From Pseudomonas sp. PH1b (GTDB taxonomy: Bacteria > Pseudomonadota > Gammaproteobacteria > Pseudomonadales > Pseudomonadaceae), in the NCBI RefSeq assembly GCF_000633395.1, contig NZ_AYMU01000004.1:248001-312000 (forward strand): a DNA stretch of 64,000 bases. The letters are read 5' to 3'. This document shows, piece after piece, positions 1 through 8,408 of this stretch (within the stretch, counting starts at the first letter, position 1; every line of letters begins with the position of its first letter). The notes beneath the pieces are model-generated. The model was not told the DNA's origin. It saw nothing but the letters and a program-made list of their open reading frames with translations, and made no database searches. A program made the translations under genes and the position numbers.

Positions 1-113
1 CCCGAGGCCAGTTTGCGGATCATGCCGGCGCGCAGCATCAACTGATGGCTGATCACGACCGCATCGGAAGGCGTTTCTTTCTGTGTGGCGAGCAAAAATT
101 GACTGGTGCGCAT
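1..113 (-). CDS. proS: Prolyl-tRNA synthetase, N-terminal fragment (cut by window edge)
   Basis: Only the first 37 codons lie in the window, reading leftward from the ATG at 111-113. They translate to [20 protein letters not shown], then an [17 protein letters not shown] segment. This is the characteristic N-terminus of bacterial-type ProRS, which charges tRNA-Pro in the cytoplasm. The identification is from memory of the family, but the match over all 37 residues is very close. The rest of the gene, including the class II motifs and editing domain, lies outside the window. Confidence 0.9.
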   Translation of the reverse strand, partial: MRTSQFLLATQKETPSDAVVISHQLMLRAGMIRKLAS

Positions 114-204
114 GGTAGGCCGTTGTCGGTTGCTGAAGACTAGAAATGACGGAGCATTGTACGGGCGAGTTCCGCTGGCGTACAGGATTGTGCTCGGAGG
201 CCTC

Positions 205-214
205 GGGGGGGGGG
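205..214. repeat. Ten-guanine homopolymer between ampG and proS
   Basis: Ten consecutive G residues are followed by CC in the short gap between the ampG stop and the proS start. Such runs are prone to slippage and sequencing error. It lies outside any supported coding sequence, so no phase-variable protein is implied. Confidence 0.9.
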
Positions 215-242
215 CCGAAAAGCCCGCAACCCCCGGGATTGA

Positions 243-1808
243 TTAGGATTCTTCGCTTGCGGCGGTGCCGTTGGCCGTTGCCTCGGGCTCGGGTTTGGGG
301 CCGGCGCGGCGGCTCTCCTGGAACCAGTGCACGGCGATCAGGATCAACGTAGGCACGCCGAGTATCGCGGTGATGAGGAAAAAGTTGTGGTAGCCGAACT
401 TTTCCACCATGACGCCGGAATAGCCACCGATCAGTCGTGGCAGCAACAGCATGATGGAGCTGAGCAGCGCATATTGCGTGGCGGAGAACTTGAGGTTGGT
501 CAGGCTTGAGAGGTAGGCGACGAAGGCCGAGGTCGCCATGCCCGAACTGAAGTTGTCCAGGGAAATGGTGACAATCAGCATTTCCAGGTTCGGCCCCATG
601 TCGGCCAGCATCAGGAACAGCAGGTTGGTCCCGGCGGACGCGGCGCCGCCGATGAACAGGATCGGCAGGATGCCGAAGCGCACGATCAACAGGCCGCCCA
701 TGCCCGCACCCAGCAGGGTCATGATCAGGCCGAAGATCTTGCTGACCCCGGCAATCTGGTCCTTGGTGAAGCCCTGGTCGATGTAGAACACGTTGGCCAT
801 CACGCCCATGACCGTGTCCGACATGCGGTAGGTGGCAATCAGTCCCAGCAGCAGGAAAGCCTGCCAGCGGTAACGCAGGATGAAGTCGTTGACCGGCGTA
901 AGCACCGGCGCCAGGCCCCGGCGGCCCATGGCTGACAGGCACAGGGTGCTGAGGGTGATGTAGAGGATTGCCCGCAGGAAGGCCCGGTCCTCCAGCAGCA
1001 GGTCCAGCGGGCTCATGCCGTCGAAGATCACGCTGGCGAAGTCGGTGTTGTACAGCTGGGTGAAGGTGGCAGGTACGGAAACCAGCAGCACGATCAGCAC
1101 GAAGACCGAGATCAACTGGTGGGCGAAGCTGTAGCGTCCCGCAGACAGCTGGGTGCGCAATGGCACCGGTGGTTCGCGCATCAGCAGGGTGGTGACCAGC
1201 GCCGGAATCATCAGCACGCCGAACAGCACGTAGGTGCCGGTCCAGGCCGAATGCTTGTAGCTGAAGCCGGTAGAGCCGAAACCTTCGGCGAAGAACAGGG
1301 CGCCAGCGGTGGCCAGGAGCACCGCGATTCGGTAGCCGGACATATAGCTGGCGGCCAGCGCAGCCTGGCGGCTGTCATCGGCGATTTCCAGGCGGTAGGC
1401 GTCGATGGCGATGTCCTGGGTGGCCGAGGCAAAGGCCACGACCACGGCAATGGCTATCAGCCAGGAAAGATGCTTTTGCGGGTCGCAGAACCCCATGCCG
1501 ATCAGGCCGAGAATCACCAGGGTTTGCGCCAGCACCAGCCAGGAGCGGCGTCGACCGAGCTTGCCCAGCAGGGGCAGGCGCCATTGGTCGAGCAGGGGGG
1601 ACCACACCCACTTGAAGGCATACGCCAGGCCGATCAGGCTGGCATAACCGATGGTTTCACGGGCTACACCGGCCTCGCGCAACCACACCGAAAGAGTCGA
1701 GAACACCAGCATGTAGGGCATGCCGGCGGCGAAACCAAGCAGCAACAGCACGAGCGTCGAGGGGCTGGCATAGGCGGCAAGTGCGGCGCGCCAGGTTTTA
1801 CGGGGCAT
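243..1808 (-). CDS. ampG: AmpG-family muropeptide permease (MFS)
   Basis: This 521-residue protein has about 14 hydrophobic segments and belongs to the major facilitator superfamily. The N-terminal stretch with GFAAGMPYMLVFSTLSVWL, then an acidic/basic loop and a second half with GAGMGGLLIVRFG, is typical of AmpG. AmpG imports GlcNAc-anhydroMurNAc peptides for cell-wall recycling and so feeds AmpR-controlled beta-lactamase induction. The C-terminus ends in a hydrophilic EPEATANGTAASEES tail. It lies upstream of proS on the same strand, with about 130 nt between them. Some pseudomonads carry a second AmpG-like gene (ampP), so which paralogue this is cannot be settled here. Confidence 0.88.
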   Translation of the reverse strand: MPRKTWRAALAAYASPSTLVLLLLGFAAGMPYMLVFSTLSVWLREAGVARETIGYASLIGLAYAFKWVWSPLLDQWRLPLLGKLGRRRSWLVLAQTLVILGLIGMGFCDPQKHLSWLIAIAVVVAFASATQDIAIDAYRLEIADDSRQAALAASYMSGYRIAVLLATAGALFFAEGFGSTGFSYKHSAWTGTYVLFGVLMIPALVTTLLMREPPVPLRTQLSAGRYSFAHQLISVFVLIVLLVSVPATFTQLYNTDFASVIFDGMSPLDLLLEDRAFLRAILYITLSTLCLSAMGRRGLAPVLTPVNDFILRYRWQAFLLLGLIATYRMSDTVMGVMANVFYIDQGFTKDQIAGVSKIFGLIMTLLGAGMGGLLIVRFGILPILFIGGAASAGTNLLFLMLADMGPNLEMLIVTISLDNFSSGMATSAFVAYLSSLTNLKFSATQYALLSSIMLLLPRLIGGYSGVMVEKFGYHNFFLITAILGVPTLILIAVHWFQESRRAGPKPEPEATANGTAASEES

Positions 1809-1850
1809 GGGCTGAAGTCTGCCTCAGATGACGGAAACAAAGCGCGCACT

Positions 1851-2204
1851 CTAACCGCTGTGCTCTACCGGACGCCAGCCATGGCGCTGAATATCCACGC
1901 GATTGTTCAGGATAGAGACACCTTCGCCGCGCAGTCTGGCACGCTGTTCGTCGCCCGAGGGGCTGCCGGCCGGCAGGCTGATGCGGCCACCAGCCCCCAG
2001 AACCCGGTGCCAGGGCAGGCGCGAGTCGGCGGGCAATTGGCTGAGGGTGCGCCCGACCCAGCGGGCAGCCCGCCCCAGGCCGGCCATTTGCGCCAGTTGG
2101 CCATAGCTCACGACCTTGCCTTCGGGGACCTGGGCCAGGGTCAGGTACAGCGCCGTACGTCGGATCTGTGCGGGGCTTTGCGGATCTTCGCCGTGTTCGG
2201 TCAC
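1851..2204 (-). CDS. Alkyltransferase-like (ATL) DNA-binding protein
   Basis: A 117-residue protein with the C-terminal DNA-binding fold of O6-alkylguanine-DNA alkyltransferases: a winged helix followed by the active-site loop. The loop reads LPWHRVLGAGG, so Trp65 stands where real transferases have the catalytic Cys of PCHRV. That substitution defines ATL proteins, which bind O6-alkylguanine lesions without removing the alkyl group and pass them to nucleotide excision repair. The length matches the single-domain family. It lies just upstream of ampG on the same strand and may be co-transcribed, since the gap is about 40 nt. Confidence 0.85.
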   Translation of the reverse strand: MTEHGEDPQSPAQIRRTALYLTLAQVPEGKVVSYGQLAQMAGLGRAARWVGRTLSQLPADSRLPWHRVLGAGGRISLPAGSPSGDEQRARLRGEGVSILNNRVDIQRHGWRPVEHSG

Positions 2205-2368
2205 ATTCGCGGTTCCAGATAGCAGGAAAGGAGGACGCTGGTCGGTAGTGCAGATAACGGGTGGATGCGTATTGAACTCACTCGCAATACCCGGGTCAGT
2301 CCTGACTAAGGCTTGTTCAACAGGAATAATGCCGTTTTTTTTCGCAAGATCGAGTCCTGTATCTACTT

Positions 2369-3376
2369 ATGTTGCCAAGAACGTTGCTGTGTTTCGCGGT
2401 GCTCAGCACCTCCATGCCTGTGCTGGCCGATACCGTCTGGTTGAAGAACGGTGATCGCCTGAGTGGCAAGATCAAGGTCTTCGATGGCGGCAAGCTGTTG
2501 ATCCAGACTGATTATGGCGGTGCCATTTCCATTGATTGGAAGCAGGTCAAGACGTTGGAGAGCGATCAGGAACTGCTGGTCAAGCAGGATGCCTATTCCG
2601 GGGAAAAGGCCAAATCGCTGCAGGCCTCCGAGGACGGCAAGGTCATCCTGGCCAATGGCGAGGCGCCCAAGACGGTCGAGCTGGCGAGTATCCAGCAGAT
2701 CATGAAGCCCAAGCCATTGGTGGAGGACATGCTCTGGAAGGGCAATGTCGACGTGGCCATGGACTACAAGCGTGCCGAGAAGAATACCGATGACTACGAC
2801 ATCGACTTCAAGACGTCGGCACGCCATGGCGCCTGGCGTCATAACGCTCAGGGCGAGTACAACCGCGAGTTCCAGGATCACCAGGTGACCACCGACAACT
2901 GGAGCGCGGAATACGCCCTGGACCGGTTCATCACCGATAAGTGGTACTGGGAAGGGCGCCTGACCTACAAGCGCGACAAGGTCGAGGACCTGGCGCGGCA
3001 GCGGGTGGTGGGTACCGGTCCGGGCTACCAGTTCTGGGACGATGAGCTGGGTGCGTTCTCCCTGGGCTCGCTGCTCAACCGCACGGACTACGAGTATGCC
3101 GATGGCGGCAAGGACAACTTCTACTCTCTGGCCATGAAGTGGGACTACAACCGCTACTTGATCGGCAAGCGGGTGGAGTTCTTCACCAATGGCGAAGTGG
3201 GGCGGCCGCTGTCGGGTGTGGCTGACTATGCACTGGATGCCGAGATGGGGCTGCGCTACAAGGTCACCGACTGGGCGTCGCTGAACCTCAAGGCAGAAAA
3301 GGACCTGATCCGTGGCACCAAGGACAGTGATCTGGACAAGACCCGCTACACCGTGGGCTTTGGCGTGACCTGGTAA
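2369..3376 (+). CDS. DUF481 outer-membrane/periplasmic protein (YdiY-like)
   Basis: A 335-residue protein with a cleavable signal peptide (about residues 1-20, ending MPVLA before DTVWLKNGDRLSG). A short beta-rich N-terminal domain (about 21-110) leads into the DUF481 region, whose alternating aromatic strands (NWSAEYALDRFITDKWYWEG, later NFYSLAMKWDYNRYL) suggest an outer-membrane beta-barrel. It ends in Trp (TVGFGVTW), as barrel proteins often end in an aromatic residue for BAM recognition. No enzymatic motif is visible and the role is unknown. The Shine-Dalgarno upstream of the ATG is weak. A strong hairpin terminator lies just downstream. Confidence 0.8.
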   Translation: MLPRTLLCFAVLSTSMPVLADTVWLKNGDRLSGKIKVFDGGKLLIQTDYGGAISIDWKQVKTLESDQELLVKQDAYSGEKAKSLQASEDGKVILANGEAPKTVELASIQQIMKPKPLVEDMLWKGNVDVAMDYKRAEKNTDDYDIDFKTSARHGAWRHNAQGEYNREFQDHQVTTDNWSAEYALDRFITDKWYWEGRLTYKRDKVEDLARQRVVGTGPGYQFWDDELGAFSLGSLLNRTDYEYADGGKDNFYSLAMKWDYNRYLIGKRVEFFTNGEVGRPLSGVADYALDAEMGLRYKVTDWASLNLKAEKDLIRGTKDSDLDKTRYTVGFGVTW

Positions 3377-3426
3377 GCCGGGGCGCCTTTGCCGCAAGCG
3401 AGGGCGCCGACAAAACTGACGGGCAC

Positions 3427-3460
3427 AAAAAAGCCCCGCTGTTGAGGGCGGGGCTTTTTT
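3427..3460. terminator. Bidirectional rho-independent terminator between the DUF481 gene and csp
   Basis: A perfect inverted repeat, AAAAAAGCCCCGC with GCGGGGCTTTTTT and a 7-8 nt loop, lies between two convergent genes. It carries a T-run on either strand, so it can end both transcripts. Confidence 0.92.
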
Positions 3461-3476
3461 ACTGGATCAGTACAAG

Positions 3477-3686
3477 TTAGATAACTTGTACTTCTTCAGC
3501 TTGCATGCCTTTCTGACCGCGGGTAGCGATGAAAGAAACCTGTTGGCCTTCTTTCAGGCTTTTGAAGCCGTCGGATTGGATAGCTTTGAAGTGTACGAAC
3601 AGGTCGTCACCGGATTGTGGAGTGATGAAGCCGAAGCCTTTTTCATCGTTGAACCACTTAACGGTACCGGTTTGGCGATTAGACAT
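3477..3686 (-). CDS. CspA-family cold shock protein
   Basis: A 69-residue single OB-fold protein with both RNA-binding motifs: RNP1 KGFGFI at about 16-21 and RNP2 LFVHF at about 29-33. It binds single-stranded RNA/DNA and acts as an RNA chaperone. Length and sequence match the Pseudomonas CspA/CapB group. The Shine-Dalgarno (AAGGAG in the transcript) is good. Like other csp genes it appears to have a long 5' leader, with about 350 nt to the divergent dcd gene. Confidence 0.95.
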   Translation of the reverse strand: MSNRQTGTVKWFNDEKGFGFITPQSGDDLFVHFKAIQSDGFKSLKEGQQVSFIATRGQKGMQAEEVQVI

Positions 3687-4038
3687 GGTGTATCTCCTTG
3701 GACAAAGTTAACTGCGACTCAGGAAAAGCCCTGGCCGAGACTGAGTGCAAAGAGCAGGAAAAATTCTTGGAGATGGTTGGATCGAAATTCAACATCGTGT
3801 AGAGATTCTCAGTGACACAAGCAGCACAGTGGCGCCACCTTAACCCTTTTTCCTGAACGTGCCAATGGTCAGTGCGAAGGTTTCTCAGTTTTCGTGACTG
3901 ACGGCGAGCTACCGGTCGCCCAGCCCTTGAAAAACACGGGGCGAGGCGAGAAAAACGCCCCAGACTTTGAACCCGGCCACGCGCCCCGGTAAGATGCCGG
4001 ACCGAATTTTTTCACCTCGTTATTTCAGGACACCCGCC
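3687..4038. promoter_or_regulatory. Divergent csp/dcd intergenic region
   Basis: This 352-nt region has no supported ORF and should hold the csp promoter and untranslated leader (minus strand) plus the dcd promoter (plus strand). I could not assign -10/-35 boxes or a conserved cold box with confidence. Confidence 0.5.
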
Positions 4039-4605
4039 ATGAGCATCAAATCGGACAAGTGGATTCGCCGCATGGCGCAAGAGCACGGCATGATCGAGCC
4101 CTTCGTCGAGCGCCAGATGCGTGGCGAAGGCCAGGATCGGCTGATCTCCTTCGGGGTGTCGAGCTATGGCTACGACGTGCGTTGCGCCGACGAGTTCAAG
4201 GTGTTCACCAACATCAACTCGGCAACCGTTGACCCGAAGAACTTCGATGAGAAGAGCTTCGTCGACATCAAGAGCGATGTCTGCATCATCCCACCGAACT
4301 CCTTTGCCCTGGCCCGCACCGTCGAGTACTTCCGCATTCCGCGCAACGTGCTGACCATCTGCCTGGGCAAGAGCACCTATGCCCGTTGCGGCATCATCGT
4401 CAACGTGACCCCGCTGGAGCCGGAGTGGGAAGGGCACGTGACCCTGGAGTTCTCCAACACCACGACCCTGCCGGCGAAGATCTACGCCAACGAAGGCGTG
4501 GCGCAGATGCTGTTCCTGGAGTCTGACGAAGAGTGCGAAGTGTCCTATAAGGACCGTGGTGGCAAATACCAGGGCCAGCGTGGCGTGACCTTGCCACGCA
4601 CCTGA
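4039..4605 (+). CDS. dcd: dCTP deaminase
   Basis: A 188-residue protein that converts dCTP to dUTP for thymidylate synthesis and works as a homotrimer. The family core is present: [10 protein letters not shown], then the substrate-binding segment [19 protein letters not shown] with the catalytic Glu in LEFSN. The C-terminal lid has [13 protein letters not shown]. The ATG at 4039 gives the usual [11 protein letters not shown]-terminus. An in-frame upstream extension to 3967 is possible but unlike the family. Confidence 0.95.
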   Translation: MSIKSDKWIRRMAQEHGMIEPFVERQMRGEGQDRLISFGVSSYGYDVRCADEFKVFTNINSATVDPKNFDEKSFVDIKSDVCIIPPNSFALARTVEYFRIPRNVLTICLGKSTYARCGIIVNVTPLEPEWEGHVTLEFSNTTTLPAKIYANEGVAQMLFLESDEECEVSYKDRGGKYQGQRGVTLPRT

Positions 4606-4710
4606 GTTCGTCTGTCTGACGAACAGCGGGAATTCCTGAGCGGGCAGGCACTCTATTGAGGGTACTGCCGGCACGCGCAAGGCGTGTCGGGCACAGCTCA
4701 GGAGTGCCCC

Positions 4711-4923
4711 ATGAAGATAGATCCGCGAATCAGCGCCGCCTTGGCCAGGTTGGAACCCAATCAGGTCGGCTTGTTGGCCTGGACCCTGCTGGCGCATCCT
4801 CCCGTCAGCATGGCGGGCGGTATTCCCGGTCAGCCTGACCCCGACTCTCCGCAACCCCTTGAACCCACCGAGCCTGGCGAGCCTACCTTGCCGGATGAGC
4901 CGCCGCCCGCGCCTGTCGCCTGA
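4711..4923 (+). CDS. Small proline-rich protein of unknown function
   Basis: A 70-residue ORF with a good Shine-Dalgarno (AGGAG about 7 nt before the ATG). The first 35 residues are amphipathic (MKIDPRISAALARLEPNQVG). The rest is a Pro/Glu/Asp-rich tail with repeated EP and DEP units (QPLEPTEPGEPTLPDEPPP). No domain is recognised and no signal peptide is evident. It is convergent with the transporter operon to its right. I judge it real from its RBS and biased composition, but conservation would be decisive. Confidence 0.55.
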   Translation: MKIDPRISAALARLEPNQVGLLAWTLLAHPPVSMAGGIPGQPDPDSPQPLEPTEPGEPTLPDEPPPAPVA

Positions 4924-4996
4924 GGCGACAGGCGCCGGTCCATGGTCCCGACCGCCGCAAGGACGGGCGGACGGGGACATCTGACCTGACTGCCGG

Positions 4997-5761
4997 CTAT
5001 TTCAGGTTGCCACTGAGAAATTGCTGCAGGCGTTCGCTCTTCGGATTGCCCAGCACCTCTTCGGGAGGCCCTTCTTCCTCCACCAGGCCCTTGTGCAGGA
5101 ACAGCACCTGGCTCGACACCTTGCGCGCAAAGCTCATTTCGTGGGTGACCATGATCATGGTCCGTCCTTCCTCCGCCAGCCCCTGGATCACCTTGAGCAC
5201 TTCGCCCACCAGTTCTGGGTCCAGGGCCGAGGTCGGCTCGTCGAACAGCATGACTTCCGGCTCCATGGCCAGGGCACGGGCGATAGCCACCCGTTGCTGC
5301 TGGCCGCCGGAGAGGAAGGCCGGGTACTGGGTGGCGACCCGGGCCGGCAGGCCGACCTTGTCCAGGTAGCGCCGGGCACGCTCCTCGGCGTCCTTGGTGC
5401 TGACCCCCAGCACCCGGCGCGGGGCCATGGTGATGTTTTCCAGCACCGTCATGTGGCTCCACAGGTTGAAATGCTGGAACACCATGGCCAGGCGAGTGCG
5501 GATCCGTTGCAGCTCCGCCGGATCGGCCACGTGCATGCCGTGGCGATCACTGACCATGCGGATCGGCTGGCCATCCAGGCTCATGGCCCCGTCGTCCGGG
5601 GTTTCAAGGAAGTTGATGCAGCGCAGGAAGGTGCTTTTTCCCGAACCACTGGCGCCGATCAGGCTGATCACGTCGCCGGTCCTGGCCTTGAGGGAGACGC
5701 CTTTGAGCACTTCGTTGTCGCCGTAGCATTTGTGCAGGCCTTCAACAGTCAGTTTGTACAT
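4997..5761 (-). CDS. ABC transporter ATPase, basic amino acid type (HisP/AotP-like)
   Basis: A 254-residue ATPase with Walker A GASGSGKST (about 36-44), signature LSGGQQQRVAIARAL, Walker B VMLFDEPTSALDP and an H-loop in MVTHEMSFA. It powers uptake of a polar or basic amino acid at the inner membrane with the two permeases encoded upstream. The start at 5761 gives MYKLTVEGLHKCYG, the family N-terminus; a longer frame to 5824 is less likely. It is the last gene of the five-gene operon. An argR regulator, which follows aotP in P. aeruginosa, is absent here. Confidence 0.9.
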   Translation of the reverse strand: MYKLTVEGLHKCYGDNEVLKGVSLKARTGDVISLIGASGSGKSTFLRCINFLETPDDGAMSLDGQPIRMVSDRHGMHVADPAELQRIRTRLAMVFQHFNLWSHMTVLENITMAPRRVLGVSTKDAEERARRYLDKVGLPARVATQYPAFLSGGQQQRVAIARALAMEPEVMLFDEPTSALDPELVGEVLKVIQGLAEEGRTMIMVTHEMSFARKVSSQVLFLHKGLVEEEGPPEEVLGNPKSERLQQFLSGNLK

Positions 5762-5774
5762 GGAGCGTGCATCC

Positions 5775-6893
5775 TCAAGGCGAAAGTAGATAGCCGCTGC
5801 GATAGGCTTCGCGGCCGGCGACATGGGCGATGATCATGCCGGCGGTGGCCATGCGCTTCAGCGAGCGGGCGTACAGCAGTCCGGGGTTGTTGCAATGGAC
5901 AGGGGTGACCCGATCGCTGACCGGATCGATGATTTCGGCCACCAACTGCCCGGCCTGCAGGTATTCCCCCGGCAGCGCGCTGAACACCAGCAGCCCGCCC
6001 ACCGGCGCCGCTACCGGCTCGACCCCGGCCAGGGGCGTGGCCGGGAAAGGCAGTTCGGGCAGCGCCGGTGGCAGGCCTTCGATAGCGCCGAAATGGATCA
6101 GGTAGTCCACCAGGGCCTGGCAGTCCAGGCTGGCCAGGCCATGATTGACGTCACCCTGCCCCCGCAGTTCGACGGTCACGGCAAAGCTTCCCGAGGGGAT
6201 GGCGAAGCGTGCGCCGAAGCGTTGCTGCAGTTGCCACCACAGCAGAGTGAAGCATTCGTCGAATGACTGGCCGCCGGAGTCGGTGGCCAGCAGGCAGGCT
6301 TCGGCACCGATGTAGCGCGCCAGCGGCTCGACCCGGGGCCAGGCCTCGGGGGTGGTGTAGAGGTGTGCCACGGCTTCGAAGTCGCAATGCAGGTCCAGCA
6401 CCATGTCGGCATCACAGGCCAGCCGTTGCAGGGTTAGGCGCAGGGATTGCAGTTGTGTGGTCGGTCGCTGGCGGCTCAGGGCTGCGGCCAGGTGCCGGCG
6501 GATCAGGTCGAGGTTGTGTTGCGCATCGTCATTGAGCTGCTCTTCGACGAGGTTGCCGACTTCCTCGCTGAGGTCGACGAACCAGCGGTTGAAGTTCTGT
6601 CCGCTCTCCAGCTCGTAGCGCCCCAGCGGTACGTCCATCAATACCTGTTCCAGGCCAACCGGATTGGCCACCGGCACCAGCACGATTTCGTGGCGCAGGC
6701 GGCCGGCGGCTTCCAGCTCCGCCAGGCGTTGCTTGAGGTGCCAGGCCACCAGCATACCGGGCAGTTCGTCGGCGTGCAGGGAGGCCTGGATATAGACCTT
6801 GCCCGGGGCCTGGGCAGGGCCGAAATGAAAGCTGTGGACCTGTCGCGCGGTGCCCGGCAATGGGGCGATCAGGTCGTGGATCTCGTGGCGCAT
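5775..6893 (-). CDS. M14-type succinylglutamate desuccinylase/aspartoacylase-family protein (AotO-like)
   Basis: A 372-residue protein of the zinc carboxypeptidase-like aspartoacylase family. Putative zinc ligands are H40 and E43 (LHADELPGM) and H169 (VLDLHCD), and the likely catalytic Glu is E242 in VTVELRGQG. A C-terminal beta domain follows. It sits between the permease and ATPase genes, exactly where aotO lies in the P. aeruginosa arginine/ornithine operon aotJQMOP. Its substrate is unknown; hydrolysis of an N-acyl or amide derivative of the transported amino acid is an inference. The ATG at 6893 gives MRHEIHDLIAPLPG; the longer open frame upstream overlaps the permease gene and is not real. 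Confidence 0.85.
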   Translation of the reverse strand: MRHEIHDLIAPLPGTARQVHSFHFGPAQAPGKVYIQASLHADELPGMLVAWHLKQRLAELEAAGRLRHEIVLVPVANPVGLEQVLMDVPLGRYELESGQNFNRWFVDLSEEVGNLVEEQLNDDAQHNLDLIRRHLAAALSRQRPTTQLQSLRLTLQRLACDADMVLDLHCDFEAVAHLYTTPEAWPRVEPLARYIGAEACLLATDSGGQSFDECFTLLWWQLQQRFGARFAIPSGSFAVTVELRGQGDVNHGLASLDCQALVDYLIHFGAIEGLPPALPELPFPATPLAGVEPVAAPVGGLLVFSALPGEYLQAGQLVAEIIDPVSDRVTPVHCNNPGLLYARSLKRMATAGMIIAHVAGREAYRSGYLLSP

Positions 6894-6916
6894 TGCATGT
6901 TTTCCTGTTGCAAGTC

Positions 6917-7627
6917 CTAGTGGGTTGGCCCGAGGAAGGCCAGCCAGCGGCGTTCGGCGAGGCGGAACAGGCCCACCAGGGTGAAGGTCACGCACAGGTA
7001 GATGATCGCGGCGATGCCGAATGACTGAAACGTCAGGAAGGTCGCCGAGTTGGCGTCCCGGGCGATTTTCAGGATGTCGGGAATGGTCGCGGTGAACGCC
7101 ACCGTGGTGGAGTGCAGCATCAGGATCACCTCGTTGCTGTAGTAGGGCAGCGAGCGGCGCAGGGCCGAGGGCATGATCACGTAGGCATACAGTTTCCAGC
7201 CACTGAGGCCGTAGGCCTTGGCCGCCTCGACTTCGCCGTGGGCCATGCTGCGGATCGCCCCGGCGAAAATTTCTGTGGTGTAGGCGCAGGTATTGAGGGC
7301 GAAGGCCAGGATGGTGCAGTTCATCGCATCGCGAAAGAACGCATCGAGCACCGGCTGCGCACGAATCGCGGCGATGCTGTAGATCCCGGTGTAGCAGATC
7401 AGCAACTGGATGTAGAGCGGCGTGCCGCGAAACAGGTAGGTGTAGAACTGCACTGGCCAGCGGATGTAGCGCTTGGGCGAAACCCGGGCAATGGACAGCG
7501 GGATCGACACCACAAAACCGATACAGATTGATGCGCTGAGCAACCACATAGTCATGGCCAGCCCGGTCATGTGGTAGCCGTCGCTGTAGAGGAACGGCCG
7601 CCAGTATTCCTGCAGGAGTTCGATCAT
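6917..7627 (-). CDS. Amino acid ABC transporter permease (HisM/AotM-like)
   Basis: A 236-residue inner-membrane permease with about five hydrophobic segments. It has the EAA-type loop (HGEVEAAKAYGLSGWKLYAYVIMPSALRR) that contacts the ATPase. Its ATG overlaps the stop of the upstream permease gene (ATGA), so the two are translationally coupled. With its partner it forms the heterodimeric channel of the polar amino acid importer. Confidence 0.92.
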   Translation of the reverse strand: MIELLQEYWRPFLYSDGYHMTGLAMTMWLLSASICIGFVVSIPLSIARVSPKRYIRWPVQFYTYLFRGTPLYIQLLICYTGIYSIAAIRAQPVLDAFFRDAMNCTILAFALNTCAYTTEIFAGAIRSMAHGEVEAAKAYGLSGWKLYAYVIMPSALRRSLPYYSNEVILMLHSTTVAFTATIPDILKIARDANSATFLTFQSFGIAAIIYLCVTFTLVGLFRLAERRWLAFLGPTH

Positions 7628-8352
7628 CGCACGGCCTCCCGGGCACCGGCCGCATAGCGGCGTTCAAGCCGGCGCAGCACGAAGTTGGAAGCACTGGTGA
7701 TCAGCAAATAGATCAATGCCGCCAGGACCAGGAAATAGAACAGCTGGTAGGTGCTCTTGCCGGCGTCCTGGGCGGCCTTGACCAGGTCGGCCAGGCCGAT
7801 GATCGACACCAGGGCGGTGGCCTTGAGCATCACCATCCAGTTGTTGCCGATGCCCGGCAGGGCGAAGCGCATCATCTGTGGGAACACCACGAAGCGAAAG
7901 CGCTGGCCGCGCTTCAGGCCGTAGGCGGTCGCGGCTTCTACCTGGCCCCGAGGCACTGCAAGGATCGCCCCGCGAAAGGTCTCGGTAAAGTAGGCGCCAT
8001 AAATGAAGCCTAGGGTGATGACTCCGGCGCTGAAGGGGTTGATCTCGATGTATTCCCACTCCATGAAATCCGTGAAGGAGGTCAGCCAGGTCTGCAGGCT
8101 GTAGAAGATCAGCAGCATCAGGACCAGGTCCGGCACGCCGCGGATCAGGGTGGTATAGAGCTGGGCAGGAATGCGCAGCAGTTTGAAGCTGGAGAGTTTG
8201 GCGCTGGCGCCCAGCAGGCCGAGCAGAACGCTGACCAAGAGCGACAACACCGACAACTTGATGGTCATCCAGGTACCTTCCAGCAGCAGAGGGCCGAAAC
8301 CCTTGAGGCTGAAGGCGGAAAGCCCCAGGTTTTTTAGAAGTTCTTCGAGCAT
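7624..8352 (-). CDS. Amino acid ABC transporter permease (HisQ/AotQ-like)
   Basis: A 242-residue permease with the HAAT-type EAA motif (RGQVEAATAYGLKRGQRFRFVVFPQMMRFALPG) and about five transmembrane helices. It is the first permease gene after the binding protein and is separated from it by a hairpin that should lower downstream expression. It pairs with the overlapping HisM-like gene. Confidence 0.92.
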   Translation of the reverse strand: MLEELLKNLGLSAFSLKGFGPLLLEGTWMTIKLSVLSLLVSVLLGLLGASAKLSSFKLLRIPAQLYTTLIRGVPDLVLMLLIFYSLQTWLTSFTDFMEWEYIEINPFSAGVITLGFIYGAYFTETFRGAILAVPRGQVEAATAYGLKRGQRFRFVVFPQMMRFALPGIGNNWMVMLKATALVSIIGLADLVKAAQDAGKSTYQLFYFLVLAALIYLLITSASNFVLRRLERRYAAGAREAVR

Positions 8353-8373
8353 CGATCAGTGACCCGTGGCGAT

Positions 8374-8402
8374 AAAAAAGGCGCCCATCGAGGATGGGCG
8401 CC
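8374..8402 (-). terminator. Intra-operon attenuating terminator after the binding-protein gene
   Basis: On the minus strand a perfect 10-bp stem (GGCGCCCATC/GATGGGCGCC) with a 3-nt loop is followed by six T residues. It lies between the periplasmic binding protein and the first permease. Such hairpins let most transcripts stop after the abundant binding protein; that role here is inferred. Confidence 0.82.
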
Positions 8403-8408
8403 GGCAGG

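Noticed and set aside
205..214. Poly-G tract as a phase-variation switch
   Set aside because: It lies between ampG and proS outside any reading frame and not within a recognisable promoter spacer.
5775..7694. Long 639-codon frame that would fuse an N-terminal extension to the AotO-like protein
   Set aside because: The extension runs through the HisM permease gene in another frame and has no family similarity; the ATG at 6893 gives the family N-terminus.
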